Below, piece by piece: positions 23,945-34,997 of a stretch of DNA of 64,000 nt. Each line of letters begins with the position of its first letter. The stretch's first letter is position 1. This DNA comes from Notospermus geniculatus (lineage: Eukaryota > Nemertea > Pilidiophora > Heteronemertea > Lineidae): NCBI GenBank assembly GCA_002633025.1, contig NMRB01000417.1, positions 205,174-269,173 of the forward strand. The letters are read 5' to 3'. Under the pieces are notes generated by a model that was not told the origin of the DNA, did no database searches, and saw only the letters and a program-made list of their open reading frames with translations. The translations under genes and the position numbers were made by a program.

Positions 23945-24437
23945 GTCTGTATTTGTATTTGTATTTATATTCAATTTTTCTGTCGGGGCCAAAGCCACCG
24001 TTCTCAAATTGACGTAAATGACAAAGATCTGCGCACTTCCGCCGAAATCTCAACCACAACCTCGGTCTGAAATTGAATGACGTAACGTCGACAACCCCAC
24101 GACATTGACGTCGAAGACGTTGCGTCAAACTTGACCGTTGCTGAATCATGGATGGCGTCATGTCAGCCGGTTTCAGATCGAGGTTTTGATCGAGAATTCG
24201 GCAGAAGTGTGCAGATCTGCGAATTCGAGAATCGTCTATTGGCCCTACAGAAGAAGCCATCTCAAGCTACTCATGTTCCTCACTTGGATGGGGTCTTTTA
24301 CTTGCCCTTGCAAAGGCACAAGGTACAAGGCACCAGGGCTTACTGTCCCGTGTGATGGACTGAAGAGCCAGGGCAGAGATGATTAATCCCATATAGCCTG
24401 GTATTCGAACCCGGGACCTGCCACTTGCTAAGCGGAC
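23945..24437 (-). mobile_element. SINE-A, minus strand, split by a fold-back MITE
   Basis: The tail side (ATTTGTATTTATATTC, TTTTTCTGTCGGGGCCAAAG) lies at 23945-23997. The body resumes at 24237 with TTGGCCCTAC, AAGCTACTCATGTTCCTCAC, the CTTGCCCTTGCAAAGGCAC block, and a B box in reverse near GTATTCGAACCCGGGACC. It ends at GCTAAGCGGAC, so the A box is lost. Confidence 0.85.
23998..24236. mobile_element. Fold-back MITE (family F3) inserted in SINE-A
   Basis: The left arm (CGTTCTCAAATT, GATCTGCGCACTTCCGCCGA, ACCTCGGTCTGAAA) pairs with the right arm (TTTCAGATCGAGGT, TCGGCAGAAGTGTGCAGATC, GAATTCGAGAATCG). Arms are about 90 bases. The centre is rich in GACGT words. The 130-codon minus-strand frame through it is incidental. 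Confidence 0.8.
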
Positions 24438-24439
24438 CT

Positions 24440-25031
24440 TGTCAGATCTGCAAAACCTCACTAATGTTGAAAACTCCACTGTATCTCCATCAGCTGCAAG
24501 AAATGCTCGATGAAATCGACATTGATTTGGAAAGACCAAACCTGCACAGGACACTCTCCTCTCAACATTCTTTATCTGGAAAATTATCGTATTCCAACCA
24601 CAACCCACAAATACAAATCGTTGGAAAAAGTAGCTCTTCTAATGATTCAGAATAATCAATGACTCGTTAACGGAAAGGTCGTCAAGTTTTTGTAGTGGTC
24701 GAATTGGATGTCACTTTGCAATAATTGGTCACTTAAATCCAGGCATTCTTATCCGAGGACTGACTAAGCATCGTGGGAAAGGGACTCGTCCTCGTGTGTT
24801 ATTGTATCACCTCTGAGCACCCAAGACTCACCGAGGTTTACAAGAAATTAGCGAGCAATTTGCTAACAAACCTCGCTTGTTCCGTGGATAAATGATGGGT
24901 TGATGAGGAAGAGGAGAAACCTCTTGAAACCTCCATAGCATTTCATTACAGCGCTGTATGAATGAGATCGTCGAATACCTTAATGGATGCAAATATCAAA
25001 GTCGATGTCATTTTGTCCACTTAGCTATAAA
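24440..25031. other. Unassigned DNA before the N gap
   Basis: A 76-codon plus-strand frame (24425-24655) runs out of the SINE into unique DNA, with no recognisable family. Nothing else is seen. Confidence 0.45.
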
Positions 25032-25304
25032 NNNNNNNNNNNNNNNNNNNNNNNNNNNNNNNNNNNNNNNNNNNNNNNNNNNNNNNNNNNNNNNNNNNNN
25101 NNNNNNNNNNNNNNNNNNNNNNNNNNNNNNNNNNNNNNNNNNNNNNNNNNNNNNNNNNNNNNNNNNNNNNNNNNNNNNNNNNNNNNNNNNNNNNNNNNNN
25201 NNNNNNNNNNNNNNNNNNNNNNNNNNNNNNNNNNNNNNNNNNNNNNNNNNNNNNNNNNNNNNNNNNNNNNNNNNNNNNNNNNNNNNNNNNNNNNNNNNNN
25301 NNNN
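25032..25304. other. Assembly gap, 273 N
   Basis: An unbroken run of n. Frames reported across it have no meaning. Confidence 1.
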
Positions 25305-25331
25305 CATGGCTGGTGTCACCAGGATTAAGGT

Positions 25332-25595
25332 ACTTGTATGTTTCCATCAGGGCCGAAGCCACAGCATTATTAGCCCTGGTATGGAAGTATGGAAGAGGCC
25401 ATCTCAAGCTACTCATGTTCGTCTCTTGGATGGGGTCTTTTACGTGCCCTCGCAAAGGAACAAGGTAGAAGGTGCCATGGCTGTCCCATGTGAGAGACGT
25501 GAAGAGCCCGGGATGATATCCCATATGGCCTGGGCTGCATTCGAACCCGGGACCTGCCGCTTGTTTAGCAGACGTGATAACCATTCGGTTATCTG
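25332..25595 (-). mobile_element. SINE-A, near full length, minus strand
   Basis: The tail TTGTATGTTTCCATCAGGGC starts at the low-coordinate end. The body and reversed B box (ATTCGAACCCGGGACC) follow, then a reversed A box (CCATTCGGTTATC). Many substitutions suggest an older copy. Confidence 0.85.
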
Positions 25596-26027
25596 GGTTC
25601 ACATCTTTAAATCTCATCAACAGATGCGGGGGTGGGGACTTCACTCTTTAAATCTGTGCAAGTACCCAGACTTGATTCTTGGATCTCTGCACGACAGGCT
25701 AATCTACGGTACTTAAACCACAAGGCCATGGAGGCTTGTCACGACGGCAATTGATTTGCTAGGTTTGGTGGACGTTAGGGTTTGGTGGGCCAGTCACACG
25801 TTTCGGCATTCATGGAAAATGTCCAAATTACCTGTTGTGAATCTAAGTTAATTTCTTCTGGGGGCCATATTCACTGAATACGCATGATAAAATGTTCTTA
25901 TTGGACAAGTTTGTTGGCAGCATGACTAAATTACATCCACTCGATGGAACAGGTCAAAATTTTGCGGAAAATCTTCAAAATTGACAAAGAAATTTTCAAG
26001 TACGAAAAGTCTTCACAATAGACGATA
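25596..26027. other. Unassigned DNA
   Basis: Near 25860, GGGGGCCATATTCA looks like a decayed end of the GGGACCATATTC-type MITE family. No gene is recognised. Confidence 0.4.
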
Positions 26028-26239
26028 TTACTCCAAAAGAGCGCAGCACCTGACGGTAACTACAGCGTCACAACGTCCCGTACTCATTCCATGACATCTT
26101 GACTTGAGACGATGTCATGATCGCTGAAACAAGTAGAGGTTTTTCGAGTGACGTCATGGCGTTCAGAATGGGGCACGGGACGTCGTGACGCTGAAGGCCT
26201 AGCTAGCTACCCGTCAGGTGCTGCGCTCTATTGGAGTGA
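26028..26239. mobile_element. Fold-back MITE (family F4)
   Basis: Ends ACTCCAAAAGAGCGCAGC and GCTGCGCTCTATTGGAGT are inverted. The arms continue through CACCTGACGG and GCGTCACAACGTCCCG, about 95 bases each. The centre has paired GATGTCATGATC and GACGTCATGG words. No protein is encoded. Confidence 0.85.
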
Positions 26240-27803
26240 GAGTCTACTGACTTTGGATTTTTAATTTTTAAGGGGCAGGTGGGCCCCTCGTTCTTTGGAT
26301 CCTAGATCAGCCCCCTGTAAGTTATGCAGAGGCAGCATCCTCATGAATTCACTTGCCTTGTAGCTGAAAGTGTCCCATGAAACAAATTTAAATGGATGTC
26401 TGTCCTGATCGGAGTTAGGTGCGAAACAAGTGGATCCCATTGTGAACGGCAAAGTGGGAGAAACTTTTATACCAAATACAATTACAGAATTTAAAAGTGC
26501 ATCACCATTTATCAGTTACGGAGGGAATGCAACAAATTTACTTCAGGGTATGGTTGAGTTAATGGGTAAATTAGATTATCATTATTACAATAAAATAGTC
26601 TAGAACTGGAATTACACAGAGGTGTCAGAAGCATTTTGTCATTTAGGAATAATCCAACACAATCGCAGAGGTGGGTATTCGATGCATCTAGTGTCAAAAG
26701 GTCAAATTTTAATGACAGCAGGAGGAAACAGGAGTGCCCGGAGAAAATCTGTACTCAAGAAGTTACCCTTTCAGATCTATCACATGAGGAGCTTGTCCAG
26801 TTACAGACTGAACTGGGAGTGATCAGCACTAGCGACAAGACCTGAACTTTATATTTGGTTGTGCGGATTTCCACAGGATGTACGTGGAATCCCTGATAAG
26901 CGCTGCATTGGCAAGAATTCGGTTGTCTTTGCTGGTCTTCTCCTCGCCCCTGTCGCTTCACATCGTTTCGCCAGTTGAGTTCACTTGTAGTCAGTGAGTG
27001 TGATGCAGCCTCATGCCTACAAAACAGGCCTTTGAGGGAAGTCTGCATTTTGGTGGCCAGTTTCCAGAACTGGCCAATGTTGGACAGTTTTTTTAGACAT
27101 AGTCTGTCTGACTCATTGTGACGACTTGAAATTCATCCTGTAACGTTTGATAACACATTACAGGCACAGCAGTGACGTTGTATTTCATTACGGACTTATA
27201 AACCTATAAATGGAGGTTGGTGAAATTATTTTGGTGCCAGGCTCCTCCCTAACGTGCGAGTCTCTCCACGTGTGCAAAATTTTCGCTTCACTGATGATAC
27301 GATTAAGGTAGTGAAGGAACTAGTAAATGAAGGAAGTGTGTTGTGGAGAGATATAATCAAACGTTACCACAACAACCTTAGCGTCAATTGGAAATCATCA
27401 TGCTATTACCAAGTGGAGCACCCGGTGTTACTATTACAAGATAAACGGCTTGTAACGAGACATTTCCTCGTTAATGGCCCCGCGACTCCGCTCTCATCAA
27501 CTGACAATAACAACTTAATTAGATTCTAAAACACTAAAGCTCCTGAATTTAATTAACAATGGTTTAGTCAGAGTTTCATTCTCGTCAGCGTGTGGTTCTT
27601 CTAGCAAGAATCGACAATATTCGCAAAAATGCCAACTCTTTGTGTGAGGGAACCCATCAGTAACTTTTGTCATCCAAAAATTTGTATAATGACTGAATTA
27701 AAATTAAAATATCCAGGAAATGTGCTTCATTATTGACAGTGTAAAAATAATTTAATCATCTGCAGGTAATTTTTTGTTACAAATGAAATTCCTTTGCTCA
27801 GAA
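26240..27803. other. Unassigned DNA
   Basis: The longest frames are 97 codons (minus, 26755-27048) and 91 codons (plus, 27254-27529). Neither shows a family motif or convincing splice sites. Confidence 0.45.
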
Positions 27804-28156
27804 GTGATCAAAGTTACCCAAGTTTACCAATTTGCACAATTCCTGAGTTACTGGCAGTCGGTGATAATTTTCATCGCTATTCAAACTCAAAATCTTTATA
27901 ATGTTCCATTCAATACCCCACTTTGGAGAGTTTGACAAAGTGACCTTGACCTTACAATCGAGGTCAAAGTTCGAAAGTTCTATAGGTCAAGGTCAAGTGA
28001 TCAAAGTTACCCAAGTTTACCAATCTGCACAATTCCTGAGCTACTAGCTGTCAGTGATAATTTTCACTGCTTAATTCAAACTCAAAATCTTCAATATACT
28101 CCCCTTTGGAGAGTTTGACAAAGTGACCTTGACCTTAGAATCAAGGTCAAAGTTCA
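27804..28156. repeat. 193-bp tandem repeat rich in AGGTCA half-sites
   Basis: GTGATCAAAGTTACCCAAG starts at 27804 and 27997. Each unit ends with GACAAAGTGACCTTGACCTT and then GAGGTCAAAG or AAGGTCAAAG. TGACCTTGACC is two AGGTCA half-sites in reverse; TATAGGTCAAGGTCAAG is a direct pair. Arrays like this occur as dispersed repeats in invertebrates; receptor binding is only a possibility. Confidence 0.85.
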
Positions 28157-28780
28157 TTCCTTCCTCTGGGCCAAGGTCACTGAAATCAAGATGGGGAACG
28201 AGTTTAGAATCCCCCATCAGTGCCCAAAAAAAGGTCATCGATTGACGGAATAAGCCCCATTGTACAATAGGATTTCCATTGTGTGCCGTGGAGTAACGTC
28301 ACTTCCGATCGGGAATTCTAAACTTTAGCCCAAGATGGCTATCCAGTTAATTCAAAGTTTAAAAAGTGCAGGTGATGTAAACTTGCCTAGGAAGTGATTG
28401 ACAACACATGGCTAATAAAAAATCCCTCTCACTCGAGCCTGAGTTATGACTTCATCAAGTGACTAAATATCAATTTGATTGCTTTGAGCCAATAAGCACT
28501 TCATCAATGGATGATTTTCCTGCTTCAAAGCCAACAAATATCGCTCAGACAACTGGGGATTGGATAGTTTTCATCCATTCTTAGACCAGTGATTTTGCAG
28601 CATCCAATATAGCGAGGACAATAGGACAATTCTGCCCATCACACCTAGGCATTCATCGCCGCAAAGATTATACTGATTAAACATGTCATCGCTCCAGTGG
28701 ATCATTACCGTCCCATAATTCCTTTACCTACCCATAATTCCTTGTAGTTGGAACGACAATTACGCATGTAATCTATCAGG
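28156..28780. other. Unassigned DNA
   Basis: This is unique-looking sequence between the tandem repeat and the second large duplicated block. No feature is recognised. Confidence 0.5.
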
Positions 28781-29270
28781 GAGGTAGTATTCACCGAGTG
28801 ATAATGACTTCAGGTAATCTAAACAAGGTCTGCGGAGGATTAGGCGAGGAACACCTGAGTACAGGAACACGTTGATAAGCCGCCAATGATCTTCTTCCCC
28901 CTATTCAAGTTGTCATTGCCTTGCTAAAGGATGTAATGACGACCGTTCGATGTCATCGCAAACACGTCTCTAAGAATTGTGGACCTGTCAGATGTCTTCT
29001 TAGACTGACTCAAGAGGGACGGAATCACCGTGAAGAACCCCTGCTGTGGAGTGATCTAAGTTTGAATGATTGCCTCTGGGGGTGGAGAGAAGGGAGGTAT
29101 TTTGTTGAGATGGCAGGTGGATAGGAAGGGTTGTCACCTCACCTACTCACTGTCAATAGCCATTGAGTTGAGGAGAGACTGGGGTTCAGCACTCAAGGAA
29201 CATTTACGTGGTTCTTGTTGGAAGGCTAACTTATGGTCAGATTGCCAAAACCTTCGTATTGTATTGTAGA

Positions 29271-29646
29271 TGTATTTGATTTTTCCATCAGGGCTGAAGC
29301 CATAGCATTATTGGCCCTGGTAGGTATGGAAGAGGCCATCTCAAGCTATTCATGTTCCTCACTTGGATGAGGTCTTTTACTTACCCTTGCAAAGCCACAA
29401 GGTACAAGACATCACAGCTTACTGTCCCATGCGACAGACTGAGGAGCCATAAATATCAAGAAGTCAACTTCCAGGACTTAGCAAATTTCCGACCCCGACC
29501 GGGGTCTTCTTCAGGCTGGCACTTTTCCACACTAGATTTCAGAAGACTGAAGAGCCAGGGATGATTAATCCCATTAAATGGCTAAGGATTTGAACCTGGG
29601 ACCCGCCACTTGCTACAGCACTAGTCTATCATTATCAAGGCTCCTC
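29271..29646 (-). mobile_element. SINE-A, minus strand, interrupted by a short retroposon
   Basis: The tail TGTATTTGATTTTTCCATCA and the body are standard. A 94-bp insertion with target duplication sits at 29450-29543. The head resumes with GGATGATTAATCCC and reaches TATCAAGGCTCCTC. The copy in block D (34731-34997) lacks the insertion. Confidence 0.9.
29450..29543 (-). mobile_element. Short insertion with hammerhead-like core (element E1)
   Basis: Fourteen-base flanks, AGACTGAGGAGCCA at 29436-29449 and AGACTGAAGAGCCA at 29544-29557, are a target duplication. Block D keeps the empty site. On the minus strand the insert has GTGCCAGC, CTGAAGA, a GACCCC/GGGGTC hairpin, GGAAATTTGC, then TAAGTC and CTGG. 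CTGANGA, stem II and GAAA are hammerhead core boxes. AUUU/AAGU could form stem III and CCAG/CUGG stem I. An extra A beside stem II and a bulged C make the fit imperfect. Long duplications fit target-primed retroposition. Confidence 0.6.
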
Positions 29647-30039
29647 AAATTCGAGATTGGGAGGCGAATTAGTCATTGGCGTTTTCGTGAGTGGATCGCA
29701 AGATCCCTCCCTGGCTGGTCTTTTTCGCCTGGTAAGTCAGTCAGGATATGACACAGTAGTATAGAGGGCAACACCTTCTGAAGTGGCTGATATCATGCAA
29801 AACCAAAATCCAAGGCATTGGTAGTCATACCATGTCCAATTCGAAGGTACTTCAAATGAACATTCGAGAGATTGGACGGAAACACAGCGTTCTGCATGTC
29901 CAGTTTACTCATTACAACGTCAAGGTAGGATAGTAGTAGCCGTGGTCCTGCTCCGTTGAAGGGCTAATGGACAAGGTTTCAGAGACCTGTAAAACGTGTA
30001 ACAGGCTCTCTTCAAAAATGTACGTGTGGTTGTATTGTA

Positions 30040-30221
30040 GTATTTTTCCATCAGGGTCGAAGCCATAGCATCATTGGGCCTGGTAAGTACGGAAGAGGTC
30101 ATCTCAAGCTACTCATGTTCCTCACTTGGATCCATCATGGGGCTTTTTACTTGCCCAGCTGGATTCAAACCCAGTCCTGCTTCTTGCGAAGAGGACAACC
30201 ACAAGGCTATCACGGCTCCTC
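30040..30221 (-). mobile_element. SINE-A, internally deleted, minus strand
   Basis: Tail and head are present, but about 80 bases between TTTTTACTTGCCC and the reversed B-box region (GGATTCAAACCCAG) are missing. The block D copy (35390-35570) has the same deletion, so the deletion predates the duplication. Confidence 0.85.
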
Positions 30222-30440
30222 AACCCCATGTTTGAGTCGTGATGATGATGGACTTCAGAATGTGTCAGAATTATGAGAAAGACAATAGGGAGAATGGAAG
30301 TTGTCTGCCAATGGAACCAATCCTATTCAGACTTCGAGAATCGAAACCAGTACACAACAGCACAACTGGAGTGGGTACGGCCATAAAGAGGAAGGGCCTA
30401 CATGACGTTTACAAAAAACCCCATTTTGTTTTAAGAGTCA

Positions 30441-30576
30441 GGGACCATATTCACAAAGCCTTGTAACTTCACGTGCGGGCACTTTGTCCATTTGGTAGGC
30501 AACCTTATGTTCATACTCTGCATGACGAGAGATTCGCACATTGCTATAGTTACGGACGCTTTGTGATTATGGTCCC
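30441..30576. mobile_element. MITE (GGGACCATATTCACAAAGC family), block C
   Basis: Ends GGGACCATATTCACAAAGC and GCTTTGTGATTATGGTCCC are inverted with one mismatch. The inner parts do not pair well. The block D copy is 35787-35920. Similar phrases near 1310 and 25860 may be relics of the same family. Confidence 0.85.
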
Positions 30577-31111
30577 AGAACAGTCAAATGCTTTCTAGCA
30601 GTGTCGATTTCAACTGCGATGAGAAAAGTTTGGAATTCAGACATCTGTAAAGTGAAATTAACAAAGGTTAAAACACATCCGGTGTAGATTCCTGAACTTT
30701 TATTCAGGTGTTACTTATCTTAAGTGATTTACACAATACGCCTTTCAACCAAACCTGGACCTGTTCTGCATTCGTAAGTGACAAGGTGAAATAAGTGATG
30801 TAAATTTCGTACCGGATCAATCCGCATTACGCTGCTGGTTAATGGAGTGTACCGCCCATGGATGACATCATGACTGGCGGAGATTTACGAGATGATTACA
30901 GAGCAGTACTTGAGACTGCTAGGTGAGCCAACATATAATTGAACACTTGTCTTTGGAGCATTTGAGAAGCAACGGCAGGCATGAGGCATGTTACTGTGCA
31001 GTCGTTCTTTCGTATGGCTGGGCACAGATTCATTTTCTTTTTCCTTTTCCCCTACTTTGTTTAAGGGACTGAGAGCATTGCAGACAACGGCCGAATATAC
31101 CTCCACTTTGG

Positions 31112-31375
31112 ATTTGTATTAGATTTTTCATCAGGGCTGAAGCCACAGCATTATTGGCCCTGGTAAGTACGGAGGAGGCCATCTCAAGCTACCCATGGGG
31201 TCTTTTAGTTGCCCTTGCAAAGGAACAAGGTACGAGGCGCCACAGCTTACTGTCACATGTGACAGATGTGAAGAGACAGGGATGCTTTATCCCATATGGC
31301 CTGGGCTGGTTTTCGAACCCGGGGACCTGCCGCTGGCTACGTGGCTGTGATAACTACTAGGTTACCATGGTTCCT
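31112..31375 (-). mobile_element. SINE-A, minus strand
   Basis: The tail GATTTTTCATCAGGGCTGAA, a body with a small internal deletion, and a reversed B box (TTCGAACCCGG) lead into ACTAGGTTACCATGG. The block D copy is 36441-36715. Confidence 0.85.
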
Positions 31376-32133
31376 CCATTTCGGACCTGGTGAACTGTAC
31401 TATTTTGCAGTTAAAATTAAAATTCCTCACAACAACAACATGGCCCGTTGACGGCCAATAGAGACTGCATATTTCAGGGAACCGTGAAAAATAGCTGAGT
31501 ATTCAGTCTGGTTCAGGCCCTTGAAGGTAAACCACAGCTCGTTAGAGTCATATCATCAAAAGGCTTAATTAGTATGCGGATGTGGTTAAACGCAGAAGAC
31601 ATCTCCTAAGTAATATACCTCGAATTGTTTCAGGTTCAATCTCGTGAACGTTCACGCATACACCCAAGCATCCCACAACAAAATGGCAGCTTTATATCTC
31701 GGACACCTTTATTTAGTTGATATTCCTGCGACGTGTGAGATAAAGTAAGGTGACTTGTCTCATTGTGTAGTGTTTGATAAAAATAAATGACTTTGCCTTT
31801 CATGTTATCAGACGTATCTAACCAGTGCTGAATCGTGTGGAAGTAACGAGCTCATCAGGCGAGGCCAACATGGAACAGGTTTTAACACGTTGAAAGAAAG
31901 TGGTAGTTTATTGGTAAATTGTTGTTGAACGAATCGTAGGAATGACCTGCGTCTAATATTGATGTCGCATCGGAGAGCTAGAAGAAAGGGTCTGTGGACC
32001 TTGTGCTCACCTGGGACATATGGAGGCAGCATTGGAGTCGACAAGCCAGGTGCTGAACACGTTGAAAGAAAGTGGCACTTTTCTGGTGAATGTTGTTGTT
32101 GTTGAATGAAGTGGAGAAAGGAGTGGCCCGTTC

Positions 32134-32196
32134 GTGTTGCCGGGTAAACTCCCTACGCAGTTGTGTACCGCACCCCCTTCGGTTTACCCGCTCTCC
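32134..32196. repeat. Hairpin CGGGTAAAC...GTTTACCCG
   Basis: Inverted arms flank a GC-rich loop. Wider flanks (AATGAAGTGGAGAAAGGAG and CTCTCCACAACTGCTTCACTT) pair partly. The block D copy is near 37455-37510. Confidence 0.5.
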
Positions 32197-32730
32197 ACAA
32201 CTGCTTCACTTCGTAGAAGTCGCCGTGTTTGGTCAACAGATGGCGTCACAGCCTGGCGCGAGTAAAAACCCCTGCCGTGGAACATTTCTGATCTAATACG
32301 ACATACTGGTACCCACTAAACAAACCTTTACATCCCCCACCTAAGCAGGTTGATATTCAAATCAGATTTTGTGGCCCATCAAAGGTGATCTCAATGTGTT
32401 CCAAGTGACAAAGACTAGCATTTGCTCGGAATAAAACCCGAACATTTCATTGCCTACTTTGGAGATAATGCTCGCTCAGGTAGAGACGCTATCTTACCAA
32501 GTGTGGTAGCTGACGGGATACATGACAAATTAGGGAGATAAAGCATGAGTCGGCATGCATCTTTATGGGAGCTGAGGCCAGTGAAAAATGACATGCCCTC
32601 TGTCCACGGGAGATGGTCCTCAGATAGGCAGATGATCAACCTTGAGTTGCCGCTAGCATTGGTAACTGAACAAGAGGTTCATGGGCCATGGACTCAGCTG
32701 ACTGCTTCCTCCAAACATTTGTATTTCTAT

Positions 32731-32930
32731 TGGTGAGCTGGCCTTGAGGCATTCTCACCACTAAAATCATCACACTTTTAAAAGTGGGTCAATTTTTCGC
32801 CTCCATTTTCTCCTTTTCCACTGGTTTCTCTGGCCATCGATGGTGGCGCTGACTGATATTTACGGTACAATGCCCCTCGCCTGCTCGCCCTCGGCCTCAT
32901 GCCAGCGAACCGTTGTTGCCTTTAGGCTTG
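32731..32930. other. About 200 bp present only in block C
   Basis: Block D reads straight through the equivalent point (38045). The extra DNA contains CTGGTTTCTCTGGCCATC, similar to the hairpin arm at 13217. No clear terminal repeats or target duplication were found, so insertion in C or deletion in D are both possible. Confidence 0.6.
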
Positions 32931-32935
32931 TTTGG

Positions 32936-33168
32936 TTTTTTTTCTGTCAGGGCTGAAGCCATAGTATTATTGGCCCCAGTACCGGTACATACGGAAGAGG
33001 CTATCTCAAGCTACTCATGTTCTTTACTTGGATGGGGTCTTTTACTTGCCCTTGCAAAGGGACAAGGCACCATGGCTTACCGTCCTATGTAACTGGGAGG
33101 GGTTTTGAACCCAGGACCTGCTGCTTGCTTTGTGGACGTGATAACCACTCGGCTATCGGGGCTCTTCC
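32936..33168 (-). mobile_element. SINE-A, minus strand
   Basis: The tail TTTTTCTGTCAGGGCTGAAG, a shortened body and a B box in reverse (TTTTGAACCCAGGACC) are followed by a head ending TATCGGGGCTCTTCC. The block D copy is 38047-38282. Confidence 0.85.
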
Positions 33169-33710
33169 AATTTTGTTGAACAAGTACAGTAGATTTCCAC
33201 GTTTGATGGTCATTACCGCCCACAGAAGAAGGAAAGAGTTAGTGTCATTCGCAAACGTTCCAAATGATCCCGCACAGCTCACACCAATGACCCTGTCTTC
33301 CGTCTTGAGGTATCCCATGAGCCCCCAGCACCTGAATACAATCCATCATCCCGGCGTCGTGATTAATTCTGGTATTGTTCTAACTACCCGATCCGTGGAG
33401 CTGATTAACTCGAGGACCACACCAGTATTAATTAGATTAAATCGTACCTGTACTAAATCAGCGTGCACTTCCTGAGGAGTATCGTCAATTAAACTCTCCA
33501 ATCTCTTCTTGTCGTTAATTTAGTTTGGGGATCAGTTTGGCTTCATCAAGCTGAGCCGTCGTGAAGGAGAACAGCGATCGGATGGTTTGACAGGCGTGCG
33601 ATTGGGAACCGTAATCCTTGCAGTGGCGGTCATACACCCTCCGTGGACTACAGCCATCCAGCGTTTCACAACAGTTTGAATTGACTTGTGCCCCAGGCGG
33701 ATTGTATTAC

Positions 33711-33976
33711 ATTTGTATCTTTGGATCAGGGCTGAAGCCATTAGCATTATTGGCCCACGGTATTGAGAATGAAAGACGCCATCTCAAGCTACTCATGTTC
33801 CTCACTTGGATGGGTCTTACTTGCCGTGCAAAGGCACAAGGTACAACACCATAGATACTGTCCCATGTGATGGACTGGAGAGCCAGGGACGATCTCATAC
33901 GGTGCAGGCTGGATTCGAACCTCGGTCCTGCCACTTGCTAAGCAGACATGATAACCACTAGGCTATCAGGACTCCT
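33711..33976 (-). mobile_element. SINE-A, minus strand
   Basis: The tail ATTTGTATCTTTGGATCAGG and a complete head are present. Downstream flank GGAAGGCTTTTAACCAATGA is shared with the SINE-A copy at 45260-45497, so these two derive from a larger duplicated piece. The block D copy is 38822-39087. Confidence 0.85.
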
Positions 33977-34730
33977 ATGCAGACCCGGAAGGCTTTTAAC
34001 CAATGACAAGGGAATAATTATTGTTCTGCTGAGATTTTACCTTCAAACGGTAAAAGAATCGCACTCAAGAACCTGGAAAGTGAAGTTCGGCACTGAGACA
34101 CAGGACGAGTCATCTCTGTGCGAAGGCGGAGATGGCGAATTGAACCCCCACGACTGTTAGAAGTCAATGCATGTAGTGGAAAAGGTCCGGAACGAAATTT
34201 GATTGGTTGGTGCCCTATTTGGAATATAATAGGAATTCCAGAGGTAGTATTCACCGAGTGATAATGACTTCAGGTAATCTAAACAAGGTCTGCGGAGGAT
34301 TAGGCGAGGAACACCTGAGTACAGGAACACGTTGATAAGCCGCCAATGATCTTCTTCCCCATATTCAAGTTGTCATTGCCTTGCTAAAGGATGTAATGAC
34401 GACCGTTCGATGTCATCGCAAACACGTCTCTAAGAATTGTGGACCTGTCAGATGTCTTCTTAGACTGACTCAAGAGGGACGGAATCACCGTGAAGAACCC
34501 CTGGTGTGGAGTGATCTAAGTTTGAATGATCGCCTCTGGGGGTGGAGAGAAGGGAGGTATTTTGTTGAGATGGCAGGTGGATTGGAAGGGTTGTCACCTC
34601 ACCTACTCACTGTCAATAGCCATTCAGTTGAGGAGAGACTGGTGTTCAGCGCTCAAGGAACATTTACGTGGTTCTTGTTGGAAGGCTAACTTATGGTCAG
34701 ATTGCCAAAACCTTCGTATTGTATTGTAGA

Positions 34731-34997
34731 AGTATTTGATTTTTCCGTCCGGGCCGAAGCCATAGCATTATTGGCCCTGGTAAGTACAGAAGAGGCCATC
34801 TCAAGATACTGATGTTCCTCACTTGGATGGGGTCTTTTACTTGCCCTTGCAAAGCCACAAGGTAAAAGGCAGCACGGCTTACTGTCCCATGCGACAGACT
34901 GAAGAGCCAGGGATGATTAATCCCATATGGCTATTAGGATTTGAACCTGGGACCCGCCACTTGCTACAGCACTAGTCTATCATTATCAAGGCTCCTC
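34731..34997 (-). mobile_element. SINE-A, minus strand (block D), empty site for E1
   Basis: This is the uninterrupted counterpart of 29271-29646. It reads GACAGACTGAAGAGCCAGGG with no insertion. Confidence 0.9.

Larger units (their letters stand above)
28781..34149. repeat. Tandem duplicated block, copy 1 (block C)
   Basis: It matches 34241-39277 from GAGGTAGTATTCACCGAGTG to GAATTGAACCCC. Two larger differences exist: a 94-bp insertion at 29450-29543 and about 200 extra bases at 32731-32930, both absent from copy 2. Ninety-one unrelated bases separate the copies, with no n between them. Confidence 0.95.

Noticed and set aside
24958-25716. Long frames across N runs here and at 61009-61700
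   Set aside because: They are made mostly of unknown residues.
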